NCBI RefSeq assembly: GCF_900115775.1
Contig: NZ_FOXS01000002.1
Location: forward strand, 589,129 to 653,128
Length of the DNA: 64,000 nucleotides
DNA from: Hymenobacter arizonensis
GTDB lineage: Bacteria; Bacteroidota; Bacteroidia; Cytophagales; Hymenobacteraceae
Direction of reading: 5' to 3'
The first letter of the stretch is position 1; each line of letters starts with the position of its first letter. The position numbers were made by a program, and so were the translations under genes. Below are positions 59,747 to 64,000 of this stretch, piece after piece. The notes below the pieces were generated by a model. The model searched no databases and was not told where the DNA came from. It saw only the letters and a list, made by a program, of their open reading frames with translations.

Positions 59747-61669
59747 TTATTGCGCTACTCGGGTCACCTTGAACTCGGTGCGGCGGTTGCGCTGGTATTC
59801 TTCCTCCGACTTGGGCGCCGCTATAATTGGGCGGGTTTCGCCGTAGCCTTTGGCCGTGATGCGGGCCTTGTCGATGCCTTTGCTCACGATGTAGTCGACA
59901 GCAGCCTGGGCCCGCTGTTGCGAGAGCTTCAGGTTGTAGGCGTCCTTGCCGCGTTGGTCGGTGTGCGAGCTTAGCTCGATGGAGATTTTGGGATTGTCGA
60001 CCAGCGTCTGCACCAGGGTATCGAGGCGAATGGCAGCGTCCGAACGAATGTTGAACTTGTCGTAGTCGTAGAAAATGTCTTTGACTTCAATGGCCCGGGC
60101 CAGGATGATTTTGTTCAGCGTCAGGGTTACCGGCAGCCGAATATCGTTGGCCGGGTTGGGGAGCTGGTCCTGACTGGGCTTGCGGCCCACGGTGGTCAGG
60201 GTGGTGCGTGCCGCGAAGTCGCCGGGGCGTTCGGCCAGGATGGTGTAGTTCGATACTGAGTCCAGCGGAGCCGAGAACTTGCCGTCGGGGCCACTGGTCA
60301 GGGTCTGGCGTTGGTTGTTCGGGCCGATGAGGGTAACCTTGGCGTTGGCCAGGGGAACGGTGGTTTTGGCTTTGTCGTCGCGTTCCAGCACGGTGCCGTC
60401 GAGATAGAACGCCACCAGCTTCGGCGCCTTCTTCTTGAACGTGTACATGTCGTCCGAACCTTTGCCACCGGCGCGGTTCGAGCTGAACAGGCCCATGTCT
60501 TTGCCCATGGGCACAGGTGCAAAATCATCGGCAATGCTGTTGACATCGGCTCCCATGTTTACGGCTTTCCCGTCCTGCATCATAAACAGGTCGAGTTTGC
60601 CCAGGCCGGGGCGGCCGTCGGAGGCGAAGTACAGCGTGCCATCGGGCGCTATGCCGGGGAAGTTCTCATTACCAGCCGTGTTGACGGATTCGCCCAGGTT
60701 TTCGGCCGGAGAGAAGCGGCCGTTAGAACCCAGCGTGGCTTTGTAAAGGTCGTTGCCGCCCTGGCCGCCCTTGCGGCCCGACGAGAAGTACAGCGTGGTG
60801 CCGTCGGGCGCGAAGGCCGGCGAGAAGTCGTCGGCGGTGCGGTCGTTGATGTTGGCCAGAATGGGCTCGCTCCATTCGCCGCCCTTGTTGTAGGAAATCC
60901 AGAGGTCCACGCTCAAGTAGCCTTTTTTGCTGCCGTCGTTCGAGCGGGCAAACACCATGGTTTTGCCGTCGGGGGTGTAGGTGGCGCTGGCCTCGTGCTT
61001 GTTTTCGGAGTTGAAGGGACCTTCCAGCTTGCGTGCGGTGCCGCCAGTCATGGTGGCCGCGTTGTCGAACTTGATGGCGTAGAGGCTGTTGAAATTCTCG
61101 CCGTTGCCGAGGTATTTCTTGCCGTCGCGGCCGGAGGTAAACACTAGGTCGCCGGTGCTGGCCACCAGGGTACCGCCAAAATCCGATGCCGGCGAGTTCA
61201 GCGCATCTACCGGCGCTACTTCGTACTTATTCTTGATGGCGGCCACTTCCTTGCTGGCCAGGGCGTTTTTGGCTTCCGTTTCGGCGCGGGCGGCCAGGGT
61301 GCGGTTGCCGCCAACGTTGCCGTAGGCCGTAAACTGGGCCGCGGCCTCGTCGTACTTACCGTTGGCCCGCATGGCTTCGGCATACCGGAAGCCAACTTCG
61401 GCGTTCTTTATTCCACCGTCCAGCGCCGCTTTGTAGAATGGCTCGGCCATCTCGACCCGGTTGGAGAGGCGGTAAGACTCGCCAATGCGGAAGTTGGCCA
61501 GGGCAGCGTTCCGGCCCTTGGCCACGTCGGCCTGGTAGAGGGGGATGGCCAGCTCGTACTGGCCGCGGGCAAACTGTTTATCGCCCTTGCTTGCGCTGCC
61601 CGAAGTAGCGCAACCGCTTAGTAGGGCGGTAGAGCCAACTGCGGCACAGACCAATAGTAGGTTCCTCAT
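59747..61669 (-). CDS. PorE-like outer-membrane lipoprotein (TPR, beta-propeller, CRD, OmpA)
   Basis: A 640-residue lipoprotein (signal ends LLSGC). The order of domains is diagnostic: TPR helices (about 30-150), a PD40/WD40-like beta-propeller (about 160-420, with SPAFAPDGTTLYFSSGRKGGQGG repeats), a carboxypeptidase-regulatory-like domain (about 425-510) and a C-terminal OmpA domain with IELSSHTDQRGKDAYNLKLSQQRA, whose Asp and Arg bind peptidoglycan. PorE is a type IX secretion component with this architecture. Related proteins of other function share it, so I call this PorE-like. A terminator follows the gene. Confidence 0.83.
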   Translation of the reverse strand: MRNLLLVCAAVGSTALLSGCATSGSASKGDKQFARGQYELAIPLYQADVAKGRNAALANFRIGESYRLSNRVEMAEPFYKAALDGGIKNAEVGFRYAEAMRANGKYDEAAAQFTAYGNVGGNRTLAARAETEAKNALASKEVAAIKNKYEVAPVDALNSPASDFGGTLVASTGDLVFTSGRDGKKYLGNGENFNSLYAIKFDNAATMTGGTARKLEGPFNSENKHEASATYTPDGKTMVFARSNDGSKKGYLSVDLWISYNKGGEWSEPILANINDRTADDFSPAFAPDGTTLYFSSGRKGGQGGNDLYKATLGSNGRFSPAENLGESVNTAGNENFPGIAPDGTLYFASDGRPGLGKLDLFMMQDGKAVNMGADVNSIADDFAPVPMGKDMGLFSSNRAGGKGSDDMYTFKKKAPKLVAFYLDGTVLERDDKAKTTVPLANAKVTLIGPNNQRQTLTSGPDGKFSAPLDSVSNYTILAERPGDFAARTTLTTVGRKPSQDQLPNPANDIRLPVTLTLNKIILARAIEVKDIFYDYDKFNIRSDAAIRLDTLVQTLVDNPKISIELSSHTDQRGKDAYNLKLSQQRAQAAVDYIVSKGIDKARITAKGYGETRPIIAAPKSEEEYQRNRRTEFKVTRVAQ

Positions 61670-61774
61670 GGGTCGAATGGTGGTAGGGAAGGGGCCGGAA
61701 TGAATCTCCGATTAAGCACTTTTGGGTTAGCAATAATACTACGGATTGGGCAGCATTCGAAGGGCAAGGCCGTC

Positions 61775-62287
61775 TCAGGCAGGCAGGTGGCTTTTTTCTT
61801 CCTGCCCAAAGTAGCGGGCCAGCCAGGTTTCGGCGGCTGGGCGGGGCCAGTTGCTGTCGAGTTGCGCTTTGGTAGCTAAGGTGTTGTCGAAATAAAAAGT
61901 TTCGGGACCAATGGTGCCGGCCGCTACGGCGGCCTTCAGCTCGCTGCGTTTGAGCAGGGTCACGGCTCCCTCATGGAGGAAAGCGAGCCGGGATTTTTCC
62001 AGTAGCTCCGCGCCCAGGTGCTGTTCGAGCTGCGCCACAAACCGCACCGACGCATCGATGGAGCAGCCGCTGGCGCCGGCAACGCCCTCATCGAGTCCAA
62101 CAATCAGAAACTGCTGGTGCAGAAACTGCGCCGAGGCGTGCAGGCTGCGGCCGTGGCTGGTCCACTCCTCGGCAAAGCGTGCCAAAGACGGCAGCACGCC
62201 CACAATCTCCTGCGCGCTGAGCTGGCGCGAGGCCTGATAAATCCAGACCCGGGCTTCGGGAGGCAGTTGGTCGAAAGCAACGTACAT
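61775..62287 (-). CDS. Conserved Bacteroidota protein often mislabelled 'ABC transporter ATPase'
   Basis: A 170-residue soluble protein. The pattern ARVWIYQASRQLSAQEI, FAEEWTSHGRSLHASAQFLHQQFLIVGLDEGVAGASGCSIDASVRFV is very characteristic, and homologues are widely annotated as ABC transporter ATPase. No Walker A, signature or Walker B motif is present, so it is not an ABC ATPase. The conserved SGCSID segment, with a Cys, may be functional. It stands between the PorE-like gene and an intergenic repeat region, not in an operon. Confidence 0.8.
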   Translation of the reverse strand: MYVAFDQLPPEARVWIYQASRQLSAQEIVGVLPSLARFAEEWTSHGRSLHASAQFLHQQFLIVGLDEGVAGASGCSIDASVRFVAQLEQHLGAELLEKSRLAFLHEGAVTLLKRSELKAAVAAGTIGPETFYFDNTLATKAQLDSNWPRPAAETWLARYFGQEEKSHLPA

Positions 62288-62370
62288 AATTCGCGGGGAT
62301 TAGCAGAGGCAAATGAGCTCCTGCGGTCGGTTTAGTAGTTGGGTAGATGGAGCTGAGTAGCTCAAGCAAA

Positions 62371-62469
62371 CCTCACCCCCCGGCCCCCTCTCCAAAAAAG
62401 AGGGGGTGAGTTCAACGGAGTTCACGTCAGGCTCCCCCTCTTTTTTGGAGAGGGGGCCGGGGGGTGAGG
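62371..62469. repeat. Inverted-repeat cassette, family A, in a gene-free interval
   Basis: Arms 62371-62406 and 62434-62469 are perfect inverted 36-mers beginning CCTCACCCCCC; each folds on itself (CCCCCTC...GAGGGGG). The sequence family is the same as at 6709-6863. It lies in the 381-base interval 62288-62668, which otherwise holds the element at 62523-62564 and no gene that I can support. Confidence 0.9.
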
Positions 62470-62522
62470 TTGATTGGGGCTGAGTATAAGCTTACTCCTT
62501 TTTGAGTCCTTAAATACAAAGA

Positions 62523-62564
62523 ACGTCATGCCAAGCGAAGCCAAAGCAGCGCATAGCATGACGT
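62523..62564. repeat. Short inverted repeat, family B
   Basis: ACGTCATGC (62523) and GCATGACGT (62556) are inverted 9-mers around GAAGCCAAAGCAGCG-like sequence. Confidence 0.7.
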
Positions 62565-62668
62565 ACTTGGTAACCAGTATAACGCGCCGAAAGGTTACAT
62601 ATTTCCAGAACACGGCGCAAAAGTGGACTAATGCCAACTTTCACTCGTGTTCCACCGCGCCGGAGGCC

Positions 62669-63574
62669 TTAGGCGTTGATGCCCTCGGCCGAAGCAACGA
62701 GCTCTGCTATGTCGAACACCTGCACGCGGCTCTCTTGTTCCTCGTGCTTCACGCCGTCGCTCATCATGGTCATGCAGAACGGGCAGCTTACAGCAATGAT
62801 GCTGCTTTCGAGGTCGTGCCGGCTGGGCGCGCTCTTTTCAGTCTCGACGCCGCCCAGGTTGGCCAGTGCTTCGGCTGCGCCGCTCAGGGTAGCCAAGGCT
62901 TCCTGGGTGCGCTCCACGTTGATGTCTTTCTTGCCGGGCTCGGGCTCTTTCCACATCTGGGCGCCGCCGGCGCCGCAGCAGAGGCCGTTGGCGCGGCTAC
63001 GCTTCATCTCCACCAGGTCGGCATCGAGGGCAGCCAGCACGTCGCGCGGGGCCTCGTAAATGTTGTTGGCGCGGCCCAGGTAGCAGGGGTCGTGGAAGGT
63101 GATGCGGCGGCCCTTAAAGCTCTCGCCCCCGGTCACGCCCACCTTGCCCTCGTTGATGAGCTGCTGCAGGTAGGTGCTGTGGTGAATGACTTCGTAGTCG
63201 CCGCCCAGCGCCGGGTACTCGTTTTTGATGGTGTTGAAGCAGTGCGGGCAGGCTGTCACGATTTTCTTAATGCCATAGCCGTTCAGCGTCGTGATGTTCT
63301 GCATGGCCTGCATCTGAAACAGGAATTCGTTGCCAGCACGCTTGGCGGGGTCGCCGGTGCAGCTTTCTTCCAGGCCGAGCACGGCGTACTTGGTGCCCAC
63401 GTGCTCCAGAATGCGCACAAAGGCGCGGGTCACGCGCTTGTAGCGGTCGTCGAAAGCACCGGCGCAGCCCACCCAGAACAGGATTTCGGGCGACTCGTTG
63501 CGGGCGGCCAAATCGGCCATGACGGGAACGTTGATTTGGCGCTTTTCGCCGGCAGCGGGAGTAGTTGGGGACAT
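62669..63574 (-). CDS. (Fe-S)-binding protein, HdrB/LutA-like CCG domain
   Basis: A 301-residue cytoplasmic protein with two Cys-rich CCG-type domains. Motifs are LFWVGCAGAFDDRYK, LEESCTGDPAKRAGNE, VTACPHCFNTIKNEYP, FHDPCYLGRANNIYEAPRD, NGLCCGAGGAQMW and VSCPFCMTMMSDG, typical of heterodisulfide-reductase B-like or LutA-like subunits. These bind an unusual 4Fe-4S cluster and take part in electron transfer. The gene at 63711, on the same strand and upstream, encodes the companion with a 4Fe-4S ferredoxin domain. The quinone or disulfide partner is not known. Confidence 0.87.
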   Translation of the reverse strand: MSPTTPAAGEKRQINVPVMADLAARNESPEILFWVGCAGAFDDRYKRVTRAFVRILEHVGTKYAVLGLEESCTGDPAKRAGNEFLFQMQAMQNITTLNGYGIKKIVTACPHCFNTIKNEYPALGGDYEVIHHSTYLQQLINEGKVGVTGGESFKGRRITFHDPCYLGRANNIYEAPRDVLAALDADLVEMKRSRANGLCCGAGGAQMWKEPEPGKKDINVERTQEALATLSGAAEALANLGGVETEKSAPSRHDLESSIIAVSCPFCMTMMSDGVKHEEQESRVQVFDIAELVASAEGINA

Positions 63575-63598
63575 GGTGGGATGGTTAGAACGACACAG

Positions 63599-63706
63599 TT
63601 GTCATCCTGAGCGGAGCGAAGGACCTTATCACGTCCACGCCGCGGTGAGTTGGTGAACCTGACGAAAGCAGCGGTGATAAGATGCTTCCTGCGTCAGCAT
63701 GACAAA
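63599..63706. repeat. Inverted repeat, family B, between two (Fe-S) protein genes
   Basis: TTGTCATCCTGAGCGGAGCG... (63599-63632) and an inverted, diverged copy (63672-63706) share TTGTCAT, GAGC/GACG and CTTATCAC. It fills most of the 136-base spacer. Confidence 0.75.
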
Positions 63707-63710
63707 CGAT

Positions 63711-64000
63711 TTACGCTACCGTGGCAGCTTGCTGCTTCTCCGTGGCGAACAAATCGTCGGCCCAGTTGAAGCGGTCGGAGGGCGAGAAAGCCCAAGGCGC
63801 GCCGTTGTTCTCGATGTTGGAGAACATGACGTTGAGCGAGTTGGGCGCGGCCGACTCTTCCAGCACCAGGAAGCGGCGCATCTCAATAATGCTTTCCAGC
63901 GGGTTAATGTTTACGGGGCAGCTTTCCACGCAGGCGTTGCAGGTGGTGCAGGCCCAGAGCTCCTCTGGCGTCACTTTGCCGCGGAGTAGGGTGGCATTGG
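63711..64000 (-). CDS. (Fe-S)-binding protein with 4Fe-4S ferredoxin motif, N-terminus outside window
   Basis: The last 96 codons of a protein whose start lies beyond the right edge; the reading frame stays open to base 64000. A ferredoxin motif CTTCNACVESCPVNINP is visible, and the C-terminal tail WAFSPSDRFNWADDLFATEK is typical of 4Fe-4S dicluster subunits paired with HdrB-like proteins. With the gene at 62669 it probably forms a two-subunit electron carrier. Only the second cluster motif can be seen here. Confidence 0.85.
   Translation of the reverse strand, partial: NATLLRGKVTPEELWACTTCNACVESCPVNINPLESIIEMRRFLVLEESAAPNSLNVMFSNIENNGAPWAFSPSDRFNWADDLFATEKQQAATVA

Noticed and set aside
61775..62287. 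ABC transporter ATPase function
   Set aside because: No Walker A, signature or Walker B motif is present.

Overview
The window reads as an ordinary stretch of chromosome from a G+C-rich, probably pigmented Bacteroidota of the Cytophagales, most likely Hymenobacter or a close relative. The evidence is convergent. Promoters carry the Bacteroidota -7 element TAnnTTTG. The genes include phylum-typical families: DUF4270, DUF4293, a PorE-like T9SS outer-membrane protein, a glycogen synthase made only of the GT5 domain, a long NusB and a lycopene beta-cyclase. The intergenic spaces carry paired inverted repeats. No rRNA, CRISPR array, transposase, integrase or phage gene is visible. Two tRNA-Pro genes are present.

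Layout. 1-4081: end of a thioredoxin-reductase-like flavoprotein, then a minus-strand operon (His-rich exported protein, ZnuD-like TonB receptor, lipoprotein) that looks like a metal, probably zinc, acquisition unit. 4225-8931: a small unknown gene, htpG behind a palindrome plus a sigma54-like promoter, a zinc-ribbon methyltransferase, and a YpdA-type bacillithiol disulfide reductase. 9034-15543: a GDSL lipoprotein/FadL porin pair, lptB, a GH3-family synthetase and an AIM24-like protein. 15712-23318: a MORN lipoprotein, gltX, erythromycin-esterase family protein, RidA, a 3-hydroxyacyl-CoA dehydrogenase-like protein and glmS. 23398-29107: GT5-only glycogen synthase translationally coupled to a DUF4270 lipoprotein, divergent from panC, a flippase-like membrane protein, rfaE2 and a YugP-type protease. 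29311-39952: an atypical LuxR regulator, an SMP-30 lactonase with a possibly switching leader, ettA, DUF349, DUF2795, an orphan FecE-type ATPase, crtY, a LOG protein, glutamate dehydrogenase and an ArsR-type regulator. 40010-46323: the conserved coaE-ybbR-yajC-DUF1573...ytxH-nusB-leucine dehydrogenase block with an isocitrate dehydrogenase inside it. 46538-54777: two ABC exporter half-subunits with complementary site defects, the tRNA genes, an alcohol dehydrogenase and a beta-barrel protein. 54928-64000: truA, GNAT, thiolase, DUF4293, DUF4476, PorE-like protein, a misnamed 'ABC transporter ATPase' family protein and two (Fe-S) proteins, the last cut by the window edge.

How the parts work together. 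Most genes are housekeeping: cell-envelope assembly (lptB, rfaE2, glmS, PorE-like, YbbR, YajC), coenzyme synthesis (panC, coaE), translation (gltX, ettA, truA, nusB, tRNA-Pro) and amino-acid catabolism (two Glu/Leu-type dehydrogenases, thiolase).

The most interesting signals are: (1) the two ABC half-exporters, one with Asp for the catalytic Glu and the other with LSVGQ for LSGGQ, as expected of a heterodimer encoded at two separate loci; (2) a set of paired inverted repeats of several families that occupy gene ends and often wrap a terminator; (3) structured or terminator-like leaders before gltX, the LOG gene, the LuxR gene and the lactonase gene; (4) the sigma54-like htpG promoter. All functional statements rest on reading motifs and family memory. 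No database search was run.
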